A stretch of 64,000 bases of DNA, taken from contig NZ_JAJNKB010000001.1 of NCBI RefSeq assembly GCF_021533195.1, positions 682,001-746,000 on the forward strand. Reading direction: 5' to 3'. The position numbers and the translations under genes are program-made. This document shows, one piece after another, positions 51,623 through 59,792 of this stretch (the stretch's first letter is position 1; each line of letters opens with the position of its first letter). The stretch is from Portibacter marinus (lineage in GTDB: Bacteria > Bacteroidota > Bacteroidia > Chitinophagales > Saprospiraceae). The notes beneath the pieces were generated by a model. It did no database searches, was not told where the DNA came from, and saw nothing but the letters and a program-made list of their open reading frames with translations.

Positions 51623-53392
51623 GTGAGCATATTAATATTTTTGATCATTTCCTATATTCTCTTGAGCATCAGCCTTTATTTCGTTTTCAAGAAAGCAGGT
51701 GTAGAGGCTATAAAAGGTTTAATTCCGGGAGTGAATTTTGTAGAATGGTGCAAGTTGATCGGCAGACAACCCATCTACGCGCTATGGCTACTATTTCCAA
51801 TTGTCAATATTTTTATTTTTTGTGGTATGGCAGTGGATTTGGTAAGATCTTTTCGTAAGTACAAGTTTATTCATACCGCAATAGCTGTACTCTATGCGCC
51901 AGCCATCTTTTTCTATATAGGTCTAAAAGAAGAGGAGCAGTACGATGCCCCAACCCTTCCGAAGGAAAAAGCTTATGCTGAAAAATTGGAAGAAGCGAAA
52001 CGTAACAATGACAACCTGGCTTATAACAGATTGATGAAAGATAATCCTTACAAGAAATCGGCTCCAAGGGAATGGGTAGAATCTATCTTCTTTGCTGTTT
52101 TCGCTGCTGCATTTATAAGAATGTTTCTAATCGAAGCCTATGTTATTCCCACACCTTCCATGGAAGGAACACAGATGGTAGGTGATTTCCTTTTCGTTTC
52201 CAAAGCGCATTATGGTATCAGAACCCCTATGACCATTGCGATGGTCCCCTTATTGCACAATGTCATACCTGGATTAGGAACGGAATCCTATTTGGAAAAA
52301 CCTCAGCTTCCCTATTACAGGCTCCCGGCACTGGAAGAAATCGACCGAATGGAACCCATCGTATTTAATTGGCCGGTGGGAGATTCCATTTTCCTGACCA
52401 GTAGATCTTATTCATATGCTATGGTTCAGGATATCGCTAAGAACAACTTCAGGGCTGATCCCGCGTTAAAGCCATTATGGGAGCGTCAGGAATTTCGTAC
52501 AAGGCCCGTTGACAAGAAAGATCACTATATCAAACGTTGTGTGGCTATTCCCGGAGATACCCTACAAATAATCAATAGTCAGATTTATATCAACGGAGAA
52601 AAGCAGCCTAACCCGCCTTTTATGCAACTTCGAACCTTGATTTTACTTCCGGAAGGCATGCTGGCATCCGATGTCCTAAAACTAGATCTTTTTGACCTGG
52701 ACACAAAAGTAGCAGATCGATCTTCTAATTATATCATTGCTTATCTTAATGAATCAGAACGTGAAGAAGTGAAAGCGTTAAACCCTGAACTCAAGGTTTT
52801 CCCATACATGGAACAACTTGTAAAGATGAAGGAGTTTGAAGCCACAGGACTAAGAGATTCCCTTAAATTGGGCAGACAGATTATTCCTGTTTCACCAACA
52901 CTTTATAATATCAGGCTTAGCGATGATCAATATGATGCATTATATGATCATCCTATGGCAGAGACTTTTATTGACAAGACCTATTCCAGAGACCTTTTTC
53001 CACAAAATACAGAGATATCTAGAGACTGGACGGTCGATAATTACGGGCCGATATACATTCCAAAGGCTGGGGATGAAGTGGTCATCACCCCACAAAATCT
53101 CGGCTTTTATCAAAGAATCATCAATGTATATGAGAACAATGACCTGAAGGTGGAAAGAGGTCGAGTTTACATCAATGGTGAACAGACATCCAAGTATACT
53201 TTCAAGCAGAATTATTACTGGGCCATGGGAGACAATAGGCATAACTCTGAAGATTCGAGAGTGTGGGGCTATGTTCCTGAAGATCACATTGTCGGAAAAC
53301 CATTATTCATTTGGTTTTCACTCAAAAATGGAAGATTGTTTGACGGTATAAGATTTAACAGAATTTTCAGGGGGGCAGATGCAGGAAGATAG
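51623..53392 (+). CDS. lepB: Signal peptidase I, long Bacteroidota type
   Basis: 589 residues. An N-terminal DUF5684-like part with about four membrane segments (1-100), a soluble linker, then the S26 domain with catalytic Ser179 in PTPSMEGT and Lys304 in YIKRCVAIPGD (box D), and the C-terminal YYWAMGDNRHNSEDSRVWGYVP. A large insert of about 180 residues lies between the two catalytic boxes, typical of these enzymes. It removes signal peptides at the outer face of the inner membrane. Start is GTG at 51623; no ATG fits, and the first residues form a membrane segment. Confidence 0.92.
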   Translation: MSILIFLIISYILLSISLYFVFKKAGVEAIKGLIPGVNFVEWCKLIGRQPIYALWLLFPIVNIFIFCGMAVDLVRSFRKYKFIHTAIAVLYAPAIFFYIGLKEEEQYDAPTLPKEKAYAEKLEEAKRNNDNLAYNRLMKDNPYKKSAPREWVESIFFAVFAAAFIRMFLIEAYVIPTPSMEGTQMVGDFLFVSKAHYGIRTPMTIAMVPLLHNVIPGLGTESYLEKPQLPYYRLPALEEIDRMEPIVFNWPVGDSIFLTSRSYSYAMVQDIAKNNFRADPALKPLWERQEFRTRPVDKKDHYIKRCVAIPGDTLQIINSQIYINGEKQPNPPFMQLRTLILLPEGMLASDVLKLDLFDLDTKVADRSSNYIIAYLNESEREEVKALNPELKVFPYMEQLVKMKEFEATGLRDSLKLGRQIIPVSPTLYNIRLSDDQYDALYDHPMAETFIDKTYSRDLFPQNTEISRDWTVDNYGPIYIPKAGDEVVITPQNLGFYQRIINVYENNDLKVERGRVYINGEQTSKYTFKQNYYWAMGDNRHNSEDSRVWGYVPEDHIVGKPLFIWFSLKNGRLFDGIRFNRIFRGADAGR

Positions 53393-53424
53393 AATTGTTA
53401 ACCTTTTTCCTTGAAAAGTTATTA

Positions 53425-53488
53425 AGCCCTTAAAGAGCTTTAAGCTCTTTAAGGGCTAGGAGGGCTAGGCTCTAAAGACTAGGGCTAG
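53425..53488. repeat. 33-bp perfect palindrome followed by AGGGCTAG direct repeats
   Basis: 53425-53457 is a perfect inverted repeat, AGCCCTTAAAGAGCTT and its complement flanking one T. It is followed by AGGGCTAGG at 53452-53460 and 53461-53469 and AGGGCTAG at 53481-53488. Both arms pair as a 16-bp stem with almost no loop, unusual for a terminator, and no T tract follows. It could be a REP-like element or a terminator of lepB. Confidence 0.7.
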
Positions 53489-53560
53489 CAGATGCCTGGC
53501 TGAGGTATTCTATTAAGCGGACTGCTCAGTAAATTGCTTCTTTTTTAAGCAGATTCCTGC

Positions 53561-53568
53561 TAACTTTG
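53561..53568 (+). promoter_or_regulatory. Predicted -7 element for the beta-propeller gene
   Basis: TAACTTTG, an exact TAnnTTTG, ending 17 bp before the ATG at 53586. A TTG at 53534-53536 is 24 bp upstream, slightly long. Confidence 0.5.
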
Positions 53569-53585
53569 GATCTCAAACCTAATTC

Positions 53586-54479
53586 ATGATTAACATGTCT
53601 ATTCTAAAGCGGTGGGGCCTGGCTTTTTTCTTTATTTCTGCCACATTTGCCAGCTTTGCACAACTACCAGCATCTGATTTAATACTGTTTGATTTTAAGA
53701 AAGTCAATTCAGAGTATTTTATCACCAATGGTAAGATGTTGAATAAATTCAATAAAGGCTTTTACAACAACCAGCCAAGCTTTTTCGATGCACAGATGCT
53801 TTACTTTTCAGCGCAAACGCCCGGAAAGGAACAAACTGATATCTACGCCATTGACCTCTTGCGTCAAAAATATTGGCAAGTAACCGATACTCCGGATGGA
53901 GAATATTCTCCTACGTTAATGCCCACCAAGCGGCACTTTTCAGTCATAGTGCAAGAGGACAAAACCAATGTACAGAAACTATGGCAGTTTCCTGTGGACC
54001 AATCTAATTTGGGAAGTGACATCTTTCCCGGAATTACAGGTGTGGGGTATCATTGTTGGATCGATCGAGAACATGTAGCCATGTTTATAGTTGGTGAACC
54101 GCATAAAATGGTTATTGCTAATCGCATCACAAAGTCTCAAAAAGTGGTGATAGAAGATATCGGCCGGGGAATGAAAGCTAATCGTCAGGGGCTTCTTTAT
54201 TTTATCCATAAAATTGGAGATGATAACTGGCTCTTAAAAAGATACGATTCAAGTAATAATACCATAATTACCATCGTTCAAACACCTGGACAATCTGAGG
54301 ATTTTGAGCTCATGCCTGACGAAACGATCATCATGGGTAGTGGATCTGATCTATTAGCTTTTAATCCGGATTTTTCCAAAGAATGGAAAAAAATAGGTTC
54401 TCTGGCTGACGTGGGGATTCAGGAAATTACCAGACTGTCGATAATTGGCCAGAAATTAGTAGTAGTAAGTAAAAAGTAA
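53586..54479 (+). CDS. Exported TolB-like beta-propeller protein
   Basis: 297 residues, signal peptide (MINMSILKRWGLAFFFISATFASFAQ), then WD-like/PD40-like repeats (FDAQMLYFSAQTPGKEQTDIYAIDL, DGEYSPTLMPTKRHFSVIVQ and others), the pattern of TolB/DPP6-type propellers. It probably binds a protein or glycan in the periplasm or outer membrane; no catalytic residues seen. Three genes (this, DUF1684, the subtilase) run in the same direction with gaps of 7 and 42 bp and may form an operon. Confidence 0.78.
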   Translation: MINMSILKRWGLAFFFISATFASFAQLPASDLILFDFKKVNSEYFITNGKMLNKFNKGFYNNQPSFFDAQMLYFSAQTPGKEQTDIYAIDLLRQKYWQVTDTPDGEYSPTLMPTKRHFSVIVQEDKTNVQKLWQFPVDQSNLGSDIFPGITGVGYHCWIDREHVAMFIVGEPHKMVIANRITKSQKVVIEDIGRGMKANRQGLLYFIHKIGDDNWLLKRYDSSNNTIITIVQTPGQSEDFELMPDETIIMGSGSDLLAFNPDFSKEWKKIGSLADVGIQEITRLSIIGQKLVVVSKK

Positions 54480-54486
54480 TTGGTTT

Positions 54487-55128
54487 ATGAGAGTGTTATT
54501 ATGGATGTTTGTGTTGGTAGTATTGGGTTTGGGCTATGCCAATGGTCAGGATGAAATTGCATCTGATTATGACAAGACCTTAAAAAAGCACAGAAAAGAT
54601 TATAAAAAGGCATTACTTGTTGACGATCGAGCACCGATTGATGATAAGAAAGACTTGAAAAATGTGGATTTCTACCCACCAGATAAATCTTTCATTGTTA
54701 AGTGTCTCTTTATTGGCAATACAGAGCCAAGACCATTCGAAATGGCTACTTATTCCGGTGAAACCAAGCCTTATATCAAATATGGAGAGGTATTATTCGA
54801 GTTGCCTGGAAAGGGCACTCAAAGACTGAGTGTGTACCAAAGTTTAAAAGCACTCACCATTCCATTGTATAAGGATCACCTTTTCATACCATTTAAAGAT
54901 TTGACTACAGGTGACTCCACATATGGAGGTGGAAGATATATAGATATAAAAGTTTCAGATATTAAACAGGGTATTGTTTTTCTTGATTTTAATAAAGCGT
55001 ATAACCCTTGGTGTGCTTATAGCGATGGATTCAGTTGTCCTATTCCACCGGAAGAAAACCATTTAAAGGTTGCAATTGAAGCTGGTGAATTAGCATTTAA
55101 GGAGGAAATCAACTATCAAAAATCCTGA
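54487..55128 (+). CDS. Exported DUF1684 protein
   Basis: 213 residues, signal peptide (MRVLLWMFVLVVLGLGYANGQ), then a DUF1684 domain: VDFYPPDKSFIVKCLF, EMATYSGETKPYIKYGEVLFEL, LFIPFKDLTTGDSTYGGGRYID and FDFNKAYNPWCAYSDGFSCPIPPEENHL. The last block is the family's hallmark. No known enzyme activity. Lies 7 bp after the beta-propeller gene. Confidence 0.92.
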   Translation: MRVLLWMFVLVVLGLGYANGQDEIASDYDKTLKKHRKDYKKALLVDDRAPIDDKKDLKNVDFYPPDKSFIVKCLFIGNTEPRPFEMATYSGETKPYIKYGEVLFELPGKGTQRLSVYQSLKALTIPLYKDHLFIPFKDLTTGDSTYGGGRYIDIKVSDIKQGIVFLDFNKAYNPWCAYSDGFSCPIPPEENHLKVAIEAGELAFKEEINYQKS

Positions 55129-55170
55129 TAAATCTGGAAACTTATTCAGTAAATTTAAGGTTTTACAACC

Positions 55171-56907
55171 ATGATTCGCCTACTAACACTACTTGTTCTA
55201 TTTTTCTATTTCATCACAACGCAGGCACAGAATCGTGATGTTATCGCAGGTGAGGTGATAGTCCAGCTAGAGCCTGGTTACAGTCTAGATGTCCATTTAC
55301 TTTCAAGAGGTAAAGTCGACTGGAATCCACCGAAACTCATTAGCAAATCTTTAAACATATATCTGGTAAAACATGCTCCGGAGCTTAGTTTTGAAGAAGT
55401 TGCAAAAAGCATAAGCGCTTCTCATAAAGTAGTAGCAATCCAACCTAATTTGAAAACAACTTTACGTAGAGCTCCCAATGATAAACATTACTCTAAGCAA
55501 GCAAATTTTCAAAAAATTGACATTGAGAGAGCATGGGGCGTTACGACCGGTGGAACCACCATATTAGGCGATCGAATCGTCGTAGCGGTCATGGATTCCG
55601 GCTATGGCTTAAACTTGATAGATTTGAGCGAAAACCATTATCAAAACACTGATGAATCGCCTGGAGATGCAAATGGAGATGGTTGTCCCGGTATTTGTGG
55701 CGTAGATGATGATATGGATGGCCTTATTGATGAGGATGCAGAAAACAGACTTCCTTCTCATCCTTTATATAATCCGAATAGTGCTAACGACGATGATGAA
55801 AATGGATATGTAGACGATATTTGGGGGCTTAATTTGCAAACTTACACGGACACCCACCCCGCTGATAAACATGGTACTTCCGTTGCCGGCATCATTGGAG
55901 CGGTAGGTAATAATGCTGAAGGAGTCAGCGGTGTGAATTGGGATGTTGAAATGATGTTGTTTTCTGAGGTGAGCAACATTAGCCAAATTATCGAGGCCTA
56001 CGAATATATTTATAATCAAAGAAGATTGTATAACGAATCAGGCGGAGAAAAAGGGGCATATATTGTCGTTACGAATTTTTCTTCCGGTATTGATCAAAGA
56101 TTTGGTCACGAGTTTCCAAGTTGGTGTAACATGTACGATAAACTTGGTTCTGTAGGCGTATTATCTGTGGGAGCAACGACTAATGTAACAAGAGATGTAG
56201 ATGCTGAGGGTGACTTACCCACTACTTGTTCCAGTCCGTATTTGATTTCGGTGACCAATCTTAATATAGCAAGAGAAGAACAACCTGTGATTAATGGTGG
56301 CTATGGTGCGGTGAACATAGATTTAAGTGCGCCGGGAACTGGCACGTTCACAACTGACTTGACAAACACTGACAACGTGGGTACCTTCTCTGGAACCAGT
56401 GCAGCTACACCGCATGTTGCAGGAGCGGTCGCCTTAATTCACAGTATTCCATGCGAAAATTTTGCAGCCTATTATAAAGAGCAGCCTGAAAAAGTGGTTG
56501 AAATTAAAGACTATATTTTAGGAGCTGTGGACCCTGAACCTGGATTGGTTGGAAAATCTATTTCAGAGGGAAACCTCAATATTTATAGTACGATGGTAGC
56601 GCTAAAGGACTTTTGTCCCACTCCAGAAGGTGGAGATTTAGCCTTTAAGAAAGTATATCCGAATCCGACCAGCACTCGTGATGAGATTACCATAGAATAC
56701 GATGGGCCAGATGGAATTGGCGCTTATGAATTTGGCGTTTTTAATATGCAGGGACAGCTGATGTATACAAAGGCCATTCAGCCGCCCCTTTATGGTGTTA
56801 AGGAAGAAAAAATCAGAATTCCTACTTTGGCACCCGGGGTTTATTATTTTGTTATGAATGGAGCCGATCAGATCATAAGCCACAGGCAAGTCATTTTACC
56901 ATATTAG
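55171..56907 (+). CDS. S8 subtilisin-like protease with T9SS sorting tail
   Basis: 578 residues. Signal peptide 1-20, propeptide about 21-105, catalytic domain about 115-440: Asp142 (VVAVMDSGYG), His234 (ADKHGTSVAGIIG), oxyanion Asn302 (TNFSSG), Ser410 (GTSAATPHVAG). A calcium-type insertion DANGDGCPG ... DDDMDGLIDEDAEN lies at about 167-190. The C-terminal 90 residues (about 490-578, VYPNPTSTRDEITIEYDG) are a T9SS type A sorting domain, so the protease is secreted through the outer membrane and probably anchored on the surface. Follows DUF1684 by 42 bp. Confidence 0.93.
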   Translation: MIRLLTLLVLFFYFITTQAQNRDVIAGEVIVQLEPGYSLDVHLLSRGKVDWNPPKLISKSLNIYLVKHAPELSFEEVAKSISASHKVVAIQPNLKTTLRRAPNDKHYSKQANFQKIDIERAWGVTTGGTTILGDRIVVAVMDSGYGLNLIDLSENHYQNTDESPGDANGDGCPGICGVDDDMDGLIDEDAENRLPSHPLYNPNSANDDDENGYVDDIWGLNLQTYTDTHPADKHGTSVAGIIGAVGNNAEGVSGVNWDVEMMLFSEVSNISQIIEAYEYIYNQRRLYNESGGEKGAYIVVTNFSSGIDQRFGHEFPSWCNMYDKLGSVGVLSVGATTNVTRDVDAEGDLPTTCSSPYLISVTNLNIAREEQPVINGGYGAVNIDLSAPGTGTFTTDLTNTDNVGTFSGTSAATPHVAGAVALIHSIPCENFAAYYKEQPEKVVEIKDYILGAVDPEPGLVGKSISEGNLNIYSTMVALKDFCPTPEGGDLAFKKVYPNPTSTRDEITIEYDGPDGIGAYEFGVFNMQGQLMYTKAIQPPLYGVKEEKIRIPTLAPGVYYFVMNGADQIISHRQVILPY

Positions 56908-56944
56908 AATTTATTACATATGTAATATTTTTGGGATGGCTTGC

Positions 56945-56974
56945 TTGGTAATTTGATTAAATAAACTATCTTTG
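56945..56974 (+). promoter_or_regulatory. Promoter of tRNA-Arg (and probably rpmB operon)
   Basis: -33 TTG (56945-56947), 19-bp spacer, -7 TATCTTTG (56967-56974), an exact Bacteroidota promoter; the tRNA begins 20 bp downstream. Confidence 0.75.
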
Positions 56975-56993
56975 CACCCTATTTTGAAATTTT

Positions 56994-57067
56994 GGCTCCG
57001 TAGCTCAACTGGATAGAGTACCTGACTACGGATCAGGAGGTTGAAGGTTCGAACCCTTCCGGAGTCA
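56994..57067 (+). tRNA. tRNA-Arg(ACG)
   Basis: 74 nt, full cloverleaf: acceptor GGCTCCG with CGGAGTC (one G-U), D arm AGCTC, anticodon stem CCTGA/TCAGG around loop CTACGGA giving anticodon ACG, T arm GAAGG TTCGAAC CCTTC, discriminator A. The 3' CCA is not encoded. Position 34 is A, normally deaminated to inosine to read CGN codons. Directly upstream of rpmB. Confidence 0.97.
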
Positions 57068-57138
57068 CAAAGGCTTTTGTGGAGGTGATTTAGAAACTTA
57101 GATTATTTAAACAGGAGACTGATAAAAAGAACGATAAG

Positions 57139-57387
57139 ATGTCTAGAGTTTGTCAATTAACAGGAAAAAGACCTATTTCAGGTAATAATGTTTCGCACTC
57201 CAATGCGAAGACTAAGCGGAGATTTTTACCGAATCTTCACAAGAAGAGATTTTATATTCCTGAAACGAAGGAGTGGGTTACTCTTAAAGTTTCTAGCAAA
57301 GCTTTAAGAACCATCAATAAGTTAGGAATTTATGCTTACATCAAGGAGGTAGATCCTACTGGTGAAAAAACAGGCATTAAATTATAA
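57139..57387 (+). CDS. rpmB: 50S ribosomal protein bL28
   Basis: 82 residues, with the L28 N-terminus SRVCQLTGKRPISGNNVSHSN and LRTINKLGIYAYIKEVDPTG. A single Cys and no CxxC pair, so the zinc-free form. Start of rpmB-rpmG-DUF4295-ftsY. Confidence 0.97.
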   Translation: MSRVCQLTGKRPISGNNVSHSNAKTKRRFLPNLHKKRFYIPETKEWVTLKVSSKALRTINKLGIYAYIKEVDPTGEKTGIKL

Positions 57388-57408
57388 TTTTTTTAAATTA
57401 GCGATATC

Positions 57409-57597
57409 ATGGCAAAAAAGTCAAAAGGAAATAGAATTCAAGTAATACTGGAGTGCACAGAGCTTAAAGCTACAGGTCAGCCGGGTACTTCTAGATATGT
57501 TACTCAGAAAAATAGAAAAAATACTCCGGATAGGTTGGAATTGAAAAAATACAATCCTATCTTGAAGAAAATGACTGTTCACAAAGAAATTAAATAA
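57409..57597 (+). CDS. rpmG: 50S ribosomal protein bL33
   Basis: 62 residues. Typical [32 protein letters not shown] and [15 protein letters not shown]. One Cys, so the zinc-free form. 21 bp after rpmB. Confidence 0.97.
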   Translation: MAKKSKGNRIQVILECTELKATGQPGTSRYVTQKNRKNTPDRLELKKYNPILKKMTVHKEIK

Positions 57598-57599
57598 AA

Positions 57600-57773
57600 A
57601 TGGCTAAAGTATCTAAAAACTCAAGAGTAGGACAAAGAGCCGCGAATGCCGGTTCCGGAAGAGACTTTGTAAAAGTTGTTAAAAGCGTAAAAGATCCTGC
57701 TACCGGTAAGTACACCTATAAAGAGCTTATGATCCACAAGGACAAAGTGAAGGAATACTTTGCACAGAAATAA
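57600..57773 (+). CDS. DUF4295 ribosome-associated small protein (bL38)
   Basis: 57 residues, a short ORF 2 bp after the rpmG stop: MAKVSKNSRVGQRAANAGSG ... KSVKDPATGKYTYKELMIHK. This is the Bacteroidota-specific DUF4295 family, which has been described as ribosomal protein bL38 in a Flavobacterium ribosome structure. Highly basic and co-transcribed with bL28 and bL33, as expected. It is too short to be seen in many gene scans. Confidence 0.9.
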   Translation: MAKVSKNSRVGQRAANAGSGRDFVKVVKSVKDPATGKYTYKELMIHKDKVKEYFAQK

Positions 57774-57808
57774 TATTATTTTACAGAAAGATAGTATAGA
57801 TATTTAAG

Positions 57809-57840
57809 GGCTTTTCTTACCATAAGAAAAGCCTTTTTTA
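57809..57840 (+). terminator. Rho-independent terminator after DUF4295
   Basis: Arms GGCTTTTCTTA and TAAGAAAAGCC around loop CCA, then TTTTTT (57834-57839). It separates the ribosomal genes from ftsY. Confidence 0.9.
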
Positions 57841-57868
57841 TTACTTTCCGCACCTAAATTATTAAGCT

Positions 57869-58837
57869 ATGGGTTTTTTCGATAAATTTTTCACCAAGGA
57901 AAAAGAGGAAGACCTCGATAAAGGCCTGGAGAAAACTAAGACTAATATATTTGGTAAAATCTCCAGAGCTGTCGCTGGTAAGTCCACCGTGGATATAGAA
58001 GTCCTGGATGAGTTGGAACATATTCTGATCAGTTCTGATGTAGGCCTGGACACGACCATTAAGATCATCGAAAGAATTGAAGAGAGAATTGCCAGAGATA
58101 AGTATATCAATACCAAAGAGCTCAATGACATTTTAAGAGATGAAATAGTTCAGCTGCTTTCAGAGAACAATACGGCAGACCTGGAGCAATTTGCTCCCGT
58201 CACTGATAAGAACCCTTATGTTATCCTTGTGGTTGGGGTCAATGGTGTAGGCAAAACTACGACGATTGGTAAGCTGGCTCACCAATTCAAAAAAGCAGGT
58301 AAGAAGGTGGTGTTGGGTGCAGGTGACACTTTCAGAGCAGCAGCGGTAGATCAATTGGGTATATGGGCCGAACGCGTCGGTTGTGATTTTTACAGTAAGG
58401 GCATGAATACCGATCCGGCTGCCGTGGCCTATGAGACCGTTCAGTATGCCATGAATAATGACTGTGACATTGCGATTATCGATACAGCTGGAAGACTACA
58501 TACCAAGTTGAATCTGATGAAGGAGTTAACCAAGATTAAAAATTCTATCGATAAGAAAATGCCGGGAGCGCCACACGATGTAATGTTGGTGTTGGATGCT
58601 ACTACAGGCCAAAATGCCATTGAACAAGCAACCAAGTTTACCTTGGCAACCGAGGTAAAGTCTCTGGCTCTTACTAAGCTAGATGGGACGGCTAAAGGTG
58701 GTGTAGCAATCGGTATCTCTGACCAATTTAAAATACCCATCAAGTATATCGGTGTGGGTGAAGGTATTGAGCAACTACAGATTTTTAATAAGCGTGCATT
58801 TGTAGATTCACTTTTTAAAGGAAGTGACACTTTGTAA
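57869..58837 (+). CDS. ftsY: Signal recognition particle receptor FtsY
   Basis: 322 residues. N-terminal four-helix N domain, then G domain with GVNGVGKTTTIGKLA (G1), GAGDTFRAAAVDQL, DTAGRLHTKLNLMKEL (G3) and TKLDGTAKGGVAIG (G4/closing loop). The acidic A region is short. It docks SRP-ribosome complexes at the membrane translocon. Follows the terminator at 57840, so probably separately transcribed. Confidence 0.97.
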   Translation: MGFFDKFFTKEKEEDLDKGLEKTKTNIFGKISRAVAGKSTVDIEVLDELEHILISSDVGLDTTIKIIERIEERIARDKYINTKELNDILRDEIVQLLSENNTADLEQFAPVTDKNPYVILVVGVNGVGKTTTIGKLAHQFKKAGKKVVLGAGDTFRAAAVDQLGIWAERVGCDFYSKGMNTDPAAVAYETVQYAMNNDCDIAIIDTAGRLHTKLNLMKELTKIKNSIDKKMPGAPHDVMLVLDATTGQNAIEQATKFTLATEVKSLALTKLDGTAKGGVAIGISDQFKIPIKYIGVGEGIEQLQIFNKRAFVDSLFKGSDTL

Positions 58838-58846
58838 TAATTGATC

Positions 58847-59203
58847 ATGCTTAAAACATTGACACCTCAGCTTTACACCCTTAAAGTAGAAAAAACACTT
58901 GCGTTTTATGTAGAAAAATTACGCTTTAGCTGTATAGCTAAAGATGCGAAAGAGGGCTGGGCACATATTAGACTGGATAACGTCAATATCATAATCTGTG
59001 AACCCAATAATCATCTTAAATTTAAACAGCCGCTGTTTACAGGTTCATTTTACATCGAATGCGATAATGTCGATGACCTTTGGAATCAATACAATATCAA
59101 TTCCCAGATTGCATATCCTATAGAGAATTTTGATTACGGCATGAGAGAATTTGCCATTTATGACAACAATGGGTATATGCTGCAATTTGGTCAACCTTTC
59201 TAG
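58847..59203 (+). CDS. VOC/glyoxalase-fold protein
   Basis: 118 residues from the ATG at 58847 (a TTG at 58841 would add two). Single VOC half: TPQLYTLKVEKTLAFYVEKLRF, WAHIRLDNVNIIICEPN, GSFYIECDNVDDLWNQY and MREFAIYDNNGYMLQFGQP. The metal ligand pattern is that of bleomycin-resistance or glyoxalase-type proteins that dimerise for one site. Substrate unknown. 9 bp after ftsY. Confidence 0.88.
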   Translation: MLKTLTPQLYTLKVEKTLAFYVEKLRFSCIAKDAKEGWAHIRLDNVNIIICEPNNHLKFKQPLFTGSFYIECDNVDDLWNQYNINSQIAYPIENFDYGMREFAIYDNNGYMLQFGQPF

Positions 59204-59365
59204 AAAGCTATTTATTTGTAGATATCTACCTCTGATTACTCCTCTCTTGCTCACTGGAAGAGCAACACTGCATACTCATGGCCAGCTAAAACGTTTTTAT
59301 CCAAATTTCTTTTTTTAGAAAATATGTCTTAGTATTTTAATGTTACTATAACACAACCTAAGCGT

Positions 59366-59737
59366 ATGGCAGATAAAAACTATGTAAAGGCACTTCGCAG
59401 AGCAAAAGCAAAGAAAGCTTTCTATTCATCCCTTATAGCCTTCGTCCCCATTGGTTTTATGCTTTTTATCCTTAATGTAAGCCTCATTGCCCCTAATGTT
59501 CCATGGAGCCTCTTTCCCATTTTGGGATTTATTGTCATCCTTGTCATCCAAAGGTTGATGATGTTCAAACGTCCACAAAAAACAATTTTTTCTGATGACT
59601 ATCTGGAATACCAAACTGAAAAGGAAATGAGGTTGATTGAGTTTGAGGACGACATGGACGATTTAGAGGCCGAAAAATTACAATTGAAGAATTTAGAATT
59701 GCACCCACTTTCCAGAAAGGATAATGAGTTGGTTTGA
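59366..59737 (+). CDS. 2TM-like small membrane protein
   Basis: 123 residues. A basic N-terminus (ALRRAKAKKAFYSS), two transmembrane segments (about 22-42 and 48-66), and an acidic C-terminus with a coiled-coil flavour (MRLIEFEDDMDDLEAEKLQLKNLE). Resembles the 2TM domain of Bacteroidota sensor kinases, without the kinase. Function unknown. Confidence 0.75.
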   Translation: MADKNYVKALRRAKAKKAFYSSLIAFVPIGFMLFILNVSLIAPNVPWSLFPILGFIVILVIQRLMMFKRPQKTIFSDDYLEYQTEKEMRLIEFEDDMDDLEAEKLQLKNLELHPLSRKDNELV

Positions 59738-59792
59738 AAATGATGTAAAATGATCATCATTTCCTAATTTGGCAAATGCTAAATAATCAGTA

